From contig CM057135.1 of NCBI GenBank assembly GCA_029964075.1, forward strand, positions 21,540,863-21,604,862: a DNA stretch of 64,000 nt, written 5' to 3'. The stretch's first letter is position 1. Every line of letters begins with the position of its first letter. The notes below the pieces were generated by a model, which was not told the DNA's origin, did no database searches, and was given only the letters and a program-made list of their open reading frames with translations. Of this stretch, positions 22,311 through 33,635 are shown piece after piece. Origin of the DNA: Patiria pectinifera (taxonomy: Eukaryota > Echinodermata > Asteroidea > Valvatida > Asterinidae). A program made the position numbers and the translations under genes.

Positions 22311-22684
22311 TGGTGTACTATAAAGGACACTATCTGTTATCGTCGTGCGTGTGGGGACCTCCGTCATGCCTGTGAGGAGGTCCGTTGTGTTTGTGAGCAG
22401 AGCGTCGTGCATGTGAGTAAAACCGTCGTGCCTGTGAGCAGGTCCATCGTGTTTGTGAGCAGAGCGTCGTGCATGTGAGTAAAACCGTCATGCCTGTTAC
22501 CAGATCTGTCGTGCCAGTGGGGAGGTCTGTCATGTTTAGGAGTAAAACCGTCGTGCCGGTGAGTAAAGGTGTCGTGCTTGTGAGTAAAGCCGTCGTGCCC
22601 GTGAGTAAAAGTTTTACTCACATGCACGACGCTCTGCTCACAAACCCGACGGACCTCCACAAACACGATGGACCACAAACACGA
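22311..22684. mobile_element. Foldback element, 3'-truncated copy
   Basis: It starts after ACTAAAGTA with TGGTGTACTATAAAGGACAC, as does the full copy at 27275. It contains the GTCGTGCATGTGAGTAAAAC subrepeats and the start of the inverted arm. It stops at 22684, exactly where segmental copy B begins. The His/Asp-rich and Val-rich ORFs here are products of the repeats. Confidence 0.8.
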
Positions 22685-22924
22685 TGAACAACCAAATACG
22701 AGGTGAGAGAAAAAAGACATGGTCCTAAGGCCTCCGACACATTGAGCAGATACTCTACAGACGAAGGTCTAGACTTTGCATCATGTTTAGGACCATGTGA
22801 TTTTGCTCTCATTTGGTATGTACTGCACTTGGAAAATTTTTTAAGAAAATTGGATTTGTTGGAAGTTGTATTGAAGAAAGATAATGATCAAAAGAAATGT
22901 GCAAATACTATTTCATTGTAGAGT

Positions 22925-23151
22925 CAAACATGGTACCCCGAAAGAAGAGAAAACCAACGATCGGAAGACACAAGTGGACCAGTGCCGAATATGAGGAGGT
23001 GCAGATCATTTTTGCGTCATGCTTCAAGGAAGATAAAACCCCAGGGCAAGCAGAGCTTGCAAAGGGTATTGCCAAAAGCAAAGCAAAGGGTGGAACCAGT
23101 TGGAAGCTGGGGGGGGGGGGGAGAAAATTTAAAAAAAGATCTCATGGATGA
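22925..23151 (+). pseudogene. Duplicated last exon of the PWWP/recombinase gene
   Basis: Same coding sequence as 19956-20182 (VPRKKRKPTIGRHKWTSAEY), with a 13-G run at 23109-23121, three longer than copy A, so the frame is unchanged. The acceptor ATTTCATTGTAG is kept. With no other exons of the gene duplicated it could only serve as an alternative last exon. Confidence 0.6.
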
Positions 23152-24449
23152 GGCTACATCCTAGTCAAAGATGAGCAAACCTGTTCCTATTCCAAAGATA
23201 AAAACTTTTTTTTTTTCAAATAGTGCCCCAAATTTACTGTTATTTAGTTTGTTAGAAAAAATGCATTGGATTACACACCTGTGACCAGGTACAAGCCTGC
23301 TAGAGTAGTTCCCTGACCTTGCTTTTCCCCAAAATCTTATAAATAGCTACATTTTCAACTTATGTGGGGTGATTATTTTTTTGGGGGGGGGTTCTTTTTT
23401 TTTGTTTTTTTTCCCCCAGCATCTATGAAAACAAAATTTCATACATGGCAGTGAAACAACATTTTCTATAAAATACCAACCCCCTGAATCAATCCATTCC
23501 TGAAAATCAGGGGTGAGAATTGTCAGGATTTTTCCTGATTTCAGGATGTTTTGTCAGGATTTTTCCCTGATTTCAGGATTTTTTGTCGGGACTTTTTCCT
23601 GATTATTTTTTTTTGTAAAAGTGAGTTGCACTTAATTTTCCATTTGATTTACCAGAAGCAGTTCTTGGACCATTAAAAAAGTGGTGGCCTCTGAAAACTT
23701 ATTTAAAAGTAATATGCAACATTTGCAAACATTAAACAACAAAACTACCTAATTATTAGGAAATACCCGTTATTACTGGTCTCTTAGTGAATGACAGTCA
23801 AGCAGCTTGTAAAACCATGGCACCTGGTGAGCTGTCATTTCCAAGAAAAATCATATTTTTTTATCAATTTCAAATGTTGGTCAGCTGTCCAGCATTGAAA
23901 AAAAATGGGTTTTTCAAATAGCGGCCCCAATTTACCATTATTTAGTTTCTCAGAAATAATGCCTTGATTTCACGCCTATGAACAGGTACAAGTCAGCTAG
24001 ACTAGTTCCCTGACCTTGCAATTCCCCCAGATCTTATAAATACAGTCAAACACCTTTATAACAAGGTCCTTGAGACTTTACAAATGACTTTGTTATAACA
24101 GGTACCTTGTATTAACAGAAATGAAAACAAAGAAAAACGGACACTTGGGACCTGCAATTTTGCTTGTTATAAGCAGTACCTTGTATTAAGAGTACTCTTG
24201 TATTAAGAGTACCCTTATCAGGGTTCGACTGTAGCTGCATTTCAACTTATGTGGGATCTTGGGTGGGGTGATTGGTTTTTTTTTCTTTTAATCAATCCAT
24301 TTCTGAAAATAGGCGGCATCTGAATTACATGACTAAGGCTTAAATTGCACACGAGTCTAGGCCCTAGACTCATGTGCGATCTCAATCCATAGCCAAGTAA
24401 TTGGGACACTGCCTTACACTAAAAGCAAATGTTGTATATCCGCTTTAAA

Positions 24450-24765
24450 GTTTGTAATTACCTCATAGTTATTCTGATTGAAAGAGATCAATACACTGAC
24501 TACCCGTGTAATTTTTTTGAATATGGAACATGCTTTGTTGTTCGTGTTATTATACAATCCACATTGGCCAAGATATCATACAAGTTTGTAATTACCTCAT
24601 AGGTATTCTGATTGAACGAGATCAATACACAGACTACCTGTGTAATTTTTTTTAATATGGAACATGCTTTATTGTTTGTGTTATTATACAATCCACATTG
24701 GCCAAGATATCATACAAGTTTGTAATTACCTCATAGTTATTCCAATTTAAAGAAATCAATACACT
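24450..24765. repeat. 134-bp tandem repeat, copy B
   Basis: Three starts of GTTTGTAATTACCTCATAG at 24450, 24584 and 24718, matching the array in copy A. Confidence 0.85.
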
Positions 24766-24799
24766 GACTACTCATGTTATTTTTTAATATGGAAAGTGC

Positions 24800-25123
24800 C
24801 TAATTGTAAGACGCCACTTGCTCATTGCATGCACAGTTTGCCATGATACACGTTAATATGATCAGCCATACTGCCAAAGCAGCGATGCCAAGTATCAGTA
24901 TGAAGATGGCGCCATGAATGCCTTTGAGGGTTTTGGAGAAGTAGATATACATGTGTGCCCACAACATATTTTCAGGAGCGATTGAAGGTGGTGGTGGTGG
25001 TGGAGGCCTAGGTTGTACCGGTGGAGCTTGTGAGGGTTGATCCCCTGATTGTTCAGCTGTTGAACATCTGGAAGGGGGTGGTGCAAGTGGTGATGCCAGT
25101 GAGGGCTGATCCCACTCTTCCAT
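24800..25123 (-). CDS. Proline-rich single-pass membrane protein exon, copy B
   Basis: The predicted product is identical to copy A, including the GC-type donor position and the read-through QVASYN end. Upstream on the minus strand, GTAAGTTTG at about 25359 could be the donor of a 5' exon; this is speculative. Confidence 0.5.
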   Translation of the reverse strand: MEEWDQPSLASPLAPPPSRCSTAEQSGDQPSQAPPVQPRPPPPPPPSIAPENMLWAHMYIYFSKTLKGIHGAIFILILGIAALAVWLIILTCIMANCACNEQVASYN

Positions 25124-25175
25124 CTTAGCAATTGTAACGGAGACCCCTTTTTAAGGGCCACGCCCGCCAGTTAAT

Positions 25176-25755
25176 AACACAAACTCAAGAAAATAATTCA
25201 ACCAAACACAAACAATTTTTGGTCTCTGGGAAAAAGTACTAAAAAAATGAACACTAATTTCTGAACTCTTGAATAAAGGTGAGATTGACCAGGCTAGGTC
25301 CCCATGGCACTCGACCACATAGGGATTACATGTACGCAAAAGAAAACAAAAATTCAAACTTACAAGATTAAATAGAACTGCTGACGGACGGCGGTAAATT
25401 ATACAACGTAATAAGGCAGGCTACATCATCAAGCTTCACAGTAGCAAATTATACAAACTATACAAAATAAAGGACCGCCGCCCGCCAAGCTGCAGAGATG
25501 TGTCCCCAGCCAGTGTTCAGTTGAAATGCCTCCCCCAGTGCTAATCGCACGGGCCTTATGTACCCTTCGAGCAGACAATCAGTGGAATGTAAAAAGTCCA
25601 TTGTACCTATTATACTTAACATCAATAGGCATGGCCCAGCGCCCCAAAAAGGAATGTGCCATCACATGAACATACCAACAGCTGGGCACATTACTTAAAA
25701 CTCTGTCTTTATAGCCCAGCACCCAGAGACCTTTTTTTGTTACACAATAGCTTAC
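25176..25755. other. Unique spacer between duplication copies
   Basis: Absent from the equivalent place in copy A. No coding family was recognised. Confidence 0.4.
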
Positions 25756-27274
25756 ATTACATAAAATGCCTTATGTCTTTAATATAAAGCATGATATCTG
25801 TGTACCAGTTTCAATGATGTATAAGCTGCATTTGACAATTCACTAAAGTAAAAACAAAATATTATACATATAGCATCATGTTTCCACAACTGGATCTATC
25901 CTGTAGCTGTGACCTTTTAACCTTTTGTAGTAGATCAATTTTCCATTTGATTTACCAGAATCAGTTCTTAGAGTATTAACAAAGTGGTGGCCTCTGAAAA
26001 CATAGAAAATGTAAAGGGAATATACAACATTTGCAAACATCAAACGACAAAACTACCTTATTATTCTGAAACATGTTACTGTCTCTTCATGAATGACAGT
26101 CTGAAGTATCCTGTAAAATCATGGCACCTGGTGAGCTGTCATTTCCCCCAAAAAGTGGTATTTTTTAATCAATTGCAAACGTTGGTCAGCTGACCAGCAT
26201 TGGGAAAAAAATGGCTTTGTCAAATAGTGCCCAGTATTTACCATTATTTAGTTTGTCAACCTGAGAATTAATGCATTTGATTACAAGCCAGCTAGACTAG
26301 TTCCCTGACCTTATAATTCCCCAAAATCTTATAAATAGATGCATTTCAACTTATGTGGGGTCTTTGGTGGGGTGATTGGTGGGGGTTTTCTTTTTGGGGG
26401 TAGGGGGGGTTCCCAGCATGTATGAAAACAAATTTTCAAACATGGGAGTGAAACAACATTTTCTATAAAATACCAACCACCTGAATCAATTCTTTTCTGA
26501 AAATAGGCGGCATCTGAATTACATGACTAAGGCTTAAAATTGCACACGAGTCTAGGCTCAGACTCATGTGTGATCTCAATCCATAGCCAAGTAATTGGGA
26601 CACTGCCTTACACTAAAAGCAAATGTTGTATAACCGCTTTAAAGTTTGTAATTACCTCATAGTTATTCTGATTGAAAGAGATCAATACACTGACTACCCG
26701 TGTAATTTTTTTTGAATATGGAGCATGCTTTGTTGTTTGTGTTATTATACAAGTTTGTAATTACCTCATAGTTATTCTGATTCAATGAAATCAATACAAT
26801 GACTACCCATGTGTTTTTAAATATGGAAAGTGCATTATTGTTTGTGTGTTATAAAATTCACATTGACCAGGATATCGTACAACAAAAAGCAAATCGTACA
26901 ACAAATAGCAAAGTTAATACTGCTTCCGGACTTACCCTATTCTAACAGACCTTATCGTATTTTGTTATTGGAAAATGAGAACAAACACCAAAAACCATAG
27001 AATTCACTACCTACCTACCATATTTTCGAATGCCATGTATTCGAAAGCACAATTTTTTTGGGGGGGGGGCCTAATACAGGACCTTTAAGTGTGCCAATGC
27101 TCAAATGTGTAAAGAGCACAAGGCTTATCCTATTCTGGAATAGATTAGTGCAGGCAGTTGAATTGGTCACAAGCTGAGACTTAACCAAAATACCTTATGT
27201 CTTTAATATAAAGCATGATATCTGTGTACCAGTTTCAATGATGTATAAGCTGCACTTGACAATTCACTAAAGTA

Positions 27275-27874
27275 TGGTGTACTATAAAGGACACTATCTG
27301 TTATCGTCGTGCGTGTGGGGACCTCCGTCATGCCTGTGAGGAGGTCCGTTGTGTTTGTGAGCAGAGCGTCGTGCATGTGAGTAAAACCGTCATGCCTGTT
27401 ACCAGATCTGTCGTGCCAGTGGGGAGGTCTGTCATGTTTAGGAGTAAAACCGTCGTGCCGGTGAGTAAAGGTGTCGTGCTTGTGAGTAAAGCCGTCGTGC
27501 CCGTGAGTAAAAGTTTTACTCACATGCACGACGCTCTGCTCACAAACCCGACGGACCTCCACAAACACGATGGACCTGCTTACAGGCACGACGGTTTTAC
27601 TCACATGCACGAAGCTCTACTCACAAACACGATGGACCTCTCCACGAACACGACGGACCTGCTCACAGGCACGACAGTTTTACTCACATGCATGACGCTC
27701 TGCTCACAAACACGACGGACCTCTCCACAAACACGACAGACCTGCTCAGAGGCACGACGGTTTTACTCACACGCACGACGCTCTGCTCACAAACACGACG
27801 GACATGCTCACAAGCACGACGGAGCTTCTTACACGCACGACGATAACAGATAGGTGTCCTTTATAGTGCACCAT
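27275..27874. mobile_element. Complete foldback element (600 bp) with 9-bp target duplication
   Basis: Ends are inverted: TGGTGTACTATAAAGGACAC on the left, GTGTCCTTTATAGTGCACCA on the right. The interior is degenerate subrepeats (GTCGTG..TGTGAGTAAAAC, GAGCAGAGCGTCGTG) in one orientation, switching to reverse complement at about 27513. ACTAAAGTA flanks both sides (27266-27274 and 27875-27883). The related sequence near 25842 has a single ACTAAAGTA and no element. It has no transposase, so it is non-autonomous. Exact element ends are ambiguous by a few bases because the flank repeats. Confidence 0.85.
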
Positions 27875-28473
27875 ACTAAAGTAAGAACAAAATCTTATAA
27901 GTATAGCATCATGTTCCCCAACTTGAATTAGCCTGAAGCTGAAACTGTATGTAATCTTTGGTAGTAAATCAATGTGGTGGAGCACCATCCATCTCCTATC
28001 TGGTCATGATGATTAACCGCCTACCTTTTTGTGCAAAGAACACAGAAAATAATGAACCAAATTATTGAAAGAAATTCACATGTCCCATTTTGAGTTTGAG
28101 AGTTACCCTAAACTTTTTTTCATGTCAAAAGCCTTATCTTGCTGCCTGTGTAGTACACATGTATACTGTCTACATGCACATTTTGTAGGTAAAATGAGTA
28201 ATTAATTAAAAGTGATTCTCTGTTGCAAATTTATGAGTATAGTATTATTGATGTTGGTTGTACATGTAAGTTACAAATTGGATTGTTTAGAACAATTCAC
28301 GTACTTGACTATTGAAAGGAGCATTTGGGGTCCATGTTAAACCTTATCGTGGATACGTACTGTATGGTATCAAACTTTAAAAAATGCCCAATTCATCTCA
28401 TGTTTCATCTCAATTGAGGAATGAGTCATTTCATCACAAAGTAATGTCTGCTCAAATATTGGGAAGACGTGAC

Positions 28474-28821
28474 TTACTCATTGCATGCACAGTTTGCCAT
28501 GATACACGTTAATATGATCAGCCAAACTGCCAAAGCAGCGATGCCAAGCATCAATATGAAGATGGCGCCATGAATGCCTTTGAGGGTTTTGGAGAAGTAG
28601 ATATACATGTGTGCCCACAACATATTATCAGGAGCGATTGAAGGTGGTGGTGGTGGTGGTGGAGGCCTAGGTTGTACCGGTGGAGCTTGTGAGGGTTGAT
28701 CCCCTGATTGTTCAGCTGTTGAACACCTGGAAGGGGGTGGTGCAAGTGGTGATGCCAGTGAGGCGGGCTGATCCCACTCTTCCATCTCAGTCATATCCAT
28801 ATTTTCATTTTGTGACTCCAT
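28474..28821 (-). CDS. Proline-rich single-pass membrane protein exon, third copy
   Basis: It starts MESQNENMDMTEMEEWDQP, longer than copies A and B, then the same proline tract and membrane segment (GAIFILMLGIAALAVWLIIL). The exon ends at a proper donor, CAATGA|GTAAGT, so the protein should continue in an exon further left, which I could not identify. This copy looks ancestral or functional compared with A and B. Confidence 0.55.
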   Translation of the reverse strand: MESQNENMDMTEMEEWDQPASLASPLAPPPSRCSTAEQSGDQPSQAPPVQPRPPPPPPPPSIAPDNMLWAHMYIYFSKTLKGIHGAIFILMLGIAALAVWLIILTCIMANCACNE

Positions 28822-29051
28822 CTTGTTTATTTTTTGAATTACCAGAATGCTATGACAGATGTGCACACAATGAGTAAATGTGTCATTTGGAAAATCAGCT
28901 GGCTGGTAACCTCACAAAGTCGGACACTGCAATCCCCCAGTGTCCATATGTACTTCAGCGAAGTACTACATGTAAAGTACTGTATCAAATGTCAGTGATG
29001 GCAGCTAAGCCCGTAATGGCAGACAAATTTGCCCACAAAAATGACTTTTTG

Positions 29052-29300
29052 TTGCTTACTTACTTACTTACTTGGTTGGTTTCCTCCTGAAACATCCGCT
29101 AGGGATCTTGACTAGGAGGTCACGGGGAGGTGTCGGCACCTAGGTCTCGGTCATGATGTGGTTGTAGTAGTTGTCCCTAAAGGTCTTTTGCGTCAAAGAG
29201 TCGGTGATGTGTTGGGGCAGGTCATTCCATAATTTAATTGTCCTTGGGAAAAAAATGAGTTCTTGAATACAGTTGAGGATGTTTGCACTATGTTAAATTG
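29052..29300 (-). mobile_element. LINE 3' end, copy 1 (5'-truncated)
   Basis: The minus strand reads FFPRTIKLWNDLPQHITDSL, then TQKTFRDNYYNHIMTET and a stop at 29140. RTIKLWNDLP with a following F+..L stretch is the usual C-terminus of jockey/CR1/L2-group reverse transcriptases. The element ends in (AAGT)n on the minus strand (TTACTTACTTACTTACTT at about 29056). 5' truncation fits target-primed insertion. Confidence 0.7.
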
Positions 29301-29417
29301 GTTGTTGTTCCCCCTCCTGGATCTCTGTGTTTTTGGTTGAAGATACTGTGTACAGACACTTCATGGCATTTAAGCCCATTATGGCAGACAATTTTGCCCA
29401 CAAAAATGACTGTCTTG

Positions 29418-29670
29418 TTGCTTACTTACTTACTTACTTGGTTGGTTTCCTCCTGAAACATCCGCCAGGGATCTTGACTAGGAGGTCACGGGGAGGTGTC
29501 GGCACCTAGGTCTCGGTCATGATGTGGTTGTAGTAGTTGTCCCTAAAGGTCTTTTGCGTCAAGGAGTCGGTGATGTGTTGGGGCAGGTCATTCCATAATT
29601 TAATTGTCATTGGAAAAAATTGAGTTCTTGAATACAGTTGAGGATGTTTGCACTATGTTAAATTGGTTGT
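29418..29670 (-). mobile_element. LINE 3' end, copy 2
   Basis: Same C-terminal frame as copy 1 (LWNDLPQHITDSLTQKTFRD), with a one-base loss near 29612 (TGGAAAAAATTGAG versus TGGGAAAAAAATGAG) that breaks the upstream frame. Confidence 0.7.
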
Positions 29671-29879
29671 TGTTCCCCCTCCTGGATCTCTGTGTTTTTG
29701 GTTGAAGATACTGTGTACAGACACTTCATGGCATTTAAGCCCATTATGGCAGACAATTTTGCCCACAAAAATGACTGTCTAGTTGCTTGCACTGTGTACA
29801 GACACTTCATGGCAGCTAAGCCCGTAGTGGTAGACATAATACCCCACAATGTGTTACTGTACTCGTTTAAGAGGTGCAC

Positions 29880-31800
29880 AGTGGACAGGAAAAATTATCC
29901 CGCAGTGTAGCTCCGCTAAGTAACGGTGTCCGTCCGTCTGTCCGGCCGACCGCATTCAGATTAAAGTGTTAAAGTTTTTTTTGCTTCTTGATAGTTAAAT
30001 TCAGAACTGATCATAATTCAGCTTGACAACCTTAAATTGGAGTTCACTCCTTGTAGTTAACTTTATGATTTTAATAAGGAAAGTTAATTCAAAAATGTTA
30101 AAGTTTTTGTTATTGTACATCACTTTCCATGGATATACAAATGTAATTACAAGAACATAAATTTACACTGGGATGCACATGTACATTTGATTGTACATGT
30201 TTTACTGCTGTCCCATCCATTTTTAACTTTATCAAACCTCTATTAAAATTGATTTTGCTTTGGTTACATATCGAAGGGAAAAGGGTCATTCATGCATGTG
30301 TGGTTCTTTTGTATCATAACGAATACCATTCATGTGAATATATGTTCCATATAAAGTACATTTATTAGATACTGACTGCCCCACAACCATACCGGTACTG
30401 TCACCCCATTTGTCCCTACATCTTGTGGAATGGGGGTATGATGGAAGAGGGGAAAGGATGGCTGGAGTTTGGTGGGGTGAGGTGAGGTAGGATGTGGGGG
30501 ATGGGCAGGATGGAGTGGGATGGTAAGGTGGGGTGATGTGATGCGATTATGGGTTAGTGGGATGTGGAAATTGGATGGAATAATAATTGGTTGGGGATAT
30601 GTGGTGGGATGATGGGGTGATGGAATTGGGTTCAGGTTGTGATTATACCTGGCACGATGTGAGACAGTAAGGCGCCTTCTCCCCCCCCCCCCCCATCTCC
30701 CTATACCCTATAGAGCCCAGAGACTATTGTTATCGGTACCTAACACATCCCCAGATAGCTCAAAAGAATTCCTGCGATTCCGGTAGCACCATGACCAAAC
30801 ACGAGGGGGGGGGGTCCCTCTGCCACATATCATGCCACATGTGGTAGAGATGGGATAGGGTTAATTTTGGGTTTAATGTATGAGGAACTTCACATATGCA
30901 CCGTTCATTGATCTTATAAATTTACACACAGGTGTACTTATGTATTTCTGCAGATCTACAAACAGTTATTTTCCACTGGGTCCACATCCCCTGGGCATTC
31001 CACACTCCTATTATGCCTAATCCCTTAGCCTAATCCCTTAATGCCTCCTGCGTGTTCTTTTGCCTGTTATAGTAAATGAAGGGATTATTGAACTATTTGT
31101 ATTTAATGATCTGTGAGTCCAGTTTAAAGACTCAGGACCCTTCACTGTCAGGGATTGACCAAAGAGTTTAGAAAACTTTGCCTGATATTGTCTTGCCAAT
31201 TTTCGACATTCTTTGAACACAGTCTACACATGTCGATAATCTCCTTTGCAGTCGTCTTTTATAAAGAAATATATCCCTTTGAATATTATCATTAAACTGT
31301 TAAGTTAACAGGGGTCTGCATACCTGCATTTAGTAACATGGGGTAATTAGAGAATAATGCATTCCTGATTGTGGTGAAACTGCACAAATCTACTATAAGT
31401 ACATGTACATGTAGGCCTACAGTACATGTACAGTACAATACATGCACATTACTTGCACCAGCGTTGTCCAGCTTTTGTGCATCTACACTTTGTCTTCTCT
31501 ACAGCTTCTGCATTCTATAAGGTAAGATTGCAAAAATCTTGAACTTGTCCTGAAAGCACTGTAAAGTTGTTCATATACAAGTATGTTAAAATATGACCAA
31601 AAACGCAAAAAGTCTTTATTTTGTGTGTGTCGACGCCTCTATCATGTTTCCTTGCATAGCGTGATGATGCAATACACTCCTGGTGTACATTACATGTAAA
31701 TACATGGTTTGGTCCATGCAAGGAAATGTTTGAAGATGGAAGTTGGTCTTCCTTATAATTTTTAAATTGTTTAAAATTTAAGTAACTGTTCTACCCTACA
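29880..31800. other. Gene-free stretch with simple-sequence tracts
   Basis: It contains CCGTCCGTCTGTCCGGCCG at 29930, a degenerate GGTGGGATG-type G-rich tract at 30425-30640, a poly-C run at about 30680, and TACATGTACATG repeats near 31400. No coding family recognised. Confidence 0.45.
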
Positions 31801-31804
31801 TGTA

Positions 31805-32417
31805 CATGTACCGTTTTTACGAAGAGCCACATTATGTCTCTCAAAAATTATCATTTTTTCGATTTCGATTTTTTTTCTTCAATATTTTGCTTTAAAACAA
31901 TGTACATATGTATTTATTTTTTTGGACATATTTCTGTAAGCAAAACATCATTAATTTCCAAGTTACATTAATGTTGCAAGGGGCAGAAATCTTGATAAAT
32001 TTGCATTTTGCATTTTCATGAAGAGCCACACACATTTTGGCCCCTTGAATGTGTACAAAACCTATTGAACGGAAATACGCAAAAGTAGGTCAAATGAGAT
32101 TTCCATTTTCACGAAGAGCCACAATTCTTAGTTACATTTTCAGCGTCTATGGAAATACATGTTGAACAGAAAAGGCCAAAATGTGAGAAACCTGAATTTT
32201 CGTTTTCACGAACAGCCACATATCTTTACTAATTAATTGTCCCAGCCACATATCTTTACTAATTAATTGTCACCATTAACTGCTGTATTAAGTCTTATTA
32301 CTGGGTTCATGTAAACATTCAGCTCTCATAGAATCATGTGATGGTTTCCTTGCTGCACATAGTTGGCGCAAAGTGGTATTTTATGCAGTTTTAAAATATG
32401 AGAACTTCTTTCGCGAT
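31805..32417 (+). repeat. Diverged GAAGAGCCACA repeats; left arm of an inverted repeat
   Basis: TTTTYACGAAGAGCCACA-like blocks occur at about 31816, 32012, 32107 and 32205, the last three about 97 bp apart. A 31-bp piece with CACATATCTTTACTAATTAA is doubled at 32217-32271. From 32160 to 32417 the sequence is the inverted counterpart of 41279-41600 (for example CAGCTCTCATAGAATCATGT in both). The LTR element sits between the arms. Confidence 0.65.
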
Positions 32418-32810
32418 TGTCGCGTGCCGGCTGCTTCAGGGTGACTATGGGTTAAGCTGTTCACCTGTAGCTGGACGCACTACAAATTATTTTAGTTGAA
32501 CCGCTAGGTTCGTTTGGTTGAAATGTACAACCAGGCAGTAATAATTGCTCTTACTGGGGAGGGGTGTTTTTACACAGAAAAAGAGGAACGGAGGAAGACA
32601 GTTTAACTTCTAAACTCCTTAAAAAAACACCAACACTCCTTCAAAAGCATGTACAATATATATCAACTATAATGTGCTTGCTTAGCAATTACGCAATGCT
32701 TAATATTTTAAAGAAGCCTCGAATTATTCTCTATGAATTGATAGATTAAAAACCCCTTAATTATACTGCAGATCCAAGGTTTCGTCAGTTGCATTACTGC
32801 TTCAACCCTG

Positions 32811-33240
32811 TGCTGGTATTAGCCCTCCGCGCTGCTGGATGGACTCCTCAGCTTATTAATCTCGTCAGCCCCTGGCTGCTTAATAACTCGTCAGCTCTGC
32901 TATCTGCTAGCTCCGCTGAATTAAGTGGTCATCTACTGGATAAACTCGCTGGCTGCTTAATAACTCGTCAGCTCTGCTATCTGCTAGCTCCGCTGAATTA
33001 AGTGGTCATCTACTGGATAAACTCGCTGGCTGCTTAATAACTCGTCAGCTCTGCTATCTGCTAGCTCCGCTGAATTATCTGGTCATCTACTGGATAAGTC
33101 GCTGGTATTAGCCCTCCGCGCTGCTGGATGGACTCCTCAGCTTATTAATCTCGTCAGCCCCTGGCTGCTTAATAAACCGTCAGCTCTGCTATCTGCTAGC
33201 TCCGCTGAATTAACTGGTCATCTACTAGATAAGTCGCTGA
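32811..33240. repeat. Higher-order tandem repeat inside LTR (77 bp within 289 bp)
   Basis: GGCTGCTTAATAACTCGTCA units recur every 77 bp. A longer unit beginning GGTATTAGCCCTCCGCGCTG starts at 32815 and again at 33104, 289 bp apart. Confidence 0.85.
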
Positions 33241-33544
33241 AACTTCCCAGGAGTCAGCTCCGATAAACTAACCCGGAGTCGGCCCAAGATTTCCCTAATC
33301 CATATAGCCTACTCGGATTGGGTACTCCGCCGATGTGGCCGGAGTAAACTGAGTCGCCGTCGGCCGGCACTATGCCTATGACCTGTATATAAACAGTGGC
33401 TTGTTGGACGGCGACTGGCCTTTTAATAAATATAAATTACATATTTCCTAGAACTCTCTGTTTGGAATAAACAATGATGCCCTATACGACAAAGCAATCT
33501 AAATTAGATTTCCGTACCGGAGTCAAACTCAACAATCAAGAGTA

Positions 33545-33635
33545 ATCACTGGAGTAAATTGAGTCATCAGGATTAATCACTGGAGTAAATTGAGTCATCA
33601 GGATTAATCACCGGAGTACATTGAGTCATCAATTA
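33545..33635. repeat. 31-bp tandem repeat inside LTR
   Basis: Three copies of ACTGGAGTAAATTGAGTCAT with CAGGATTAATC links. Confidence 0.8.

Larger units (their letters stand above)
19720..22684 (+). repeat. Tandem segmental duplication, copy A (2,965 bp)
   Basis: Sequence from GAACAACCAAATACGAGG onward recurs at 22685 with near identity: same last exon, same 134-bp repeats and same membrane-protein exon, at an offset of 2,965-2,969. Copy A ends inside a truncated foldback element. Differences are mostly homopolymer lengths (10 G versus 13 G in the exon). Confidence 0.9.
22685..25175 (+). repeat. Tandem segmental duplication, copy B
   Basis: Near-identical to 19720-22206. Similarity ends after GTTAATAACACAA: copy A goes on to GACTTAACCAAAATACC, copy B to ACTCAAGAAAATAATTC. 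Confidence 0.9.
25756..28870 (+). repeat. Third, diverged and rearranged copy of the duplicated unit
   Basis: ATGCCTTATGTCTTTAATAT to ACAATTCACTAAAGTA (25767-25850) matches copy A before its foldback insertion. Sequence from about 25930 matches 20665 onward (TTTTCCATTTGATTTACCAG) with many substitutions. The membrane-protein exon follows at 28474. The CACTAAAGTA stretch occurs twice here, once empty (25842) and once filled by the foldback element (27265). Confidence 0.75.
29052..29785. repeat. 366-bp tandem repeat carrying LINE ends
   Basis: TTGCTTACTTACTTAC starts at 29052 and 29418 (366 bp apart). The unit includes the LINE end and the sequence down to GCCCACAAAAATGACT; a partial third copy ends near 29785. 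The copies are almost identical. Confidence 0.85.

Noticed and set aside
22330..22812. His/Asp-rich and Val/Ser-rich ORFs, also at 27203-27853
   Set aside because: They arise from the foldback subrepeats on both strands and have no independent support.
28474..28821. Assignment of the membrane protein to the CD225/IFITM family
   Set aside because: Only one membrane segment and a few residues agree; the intramembrane helix and Cys motif are not seen, so no family name is given.
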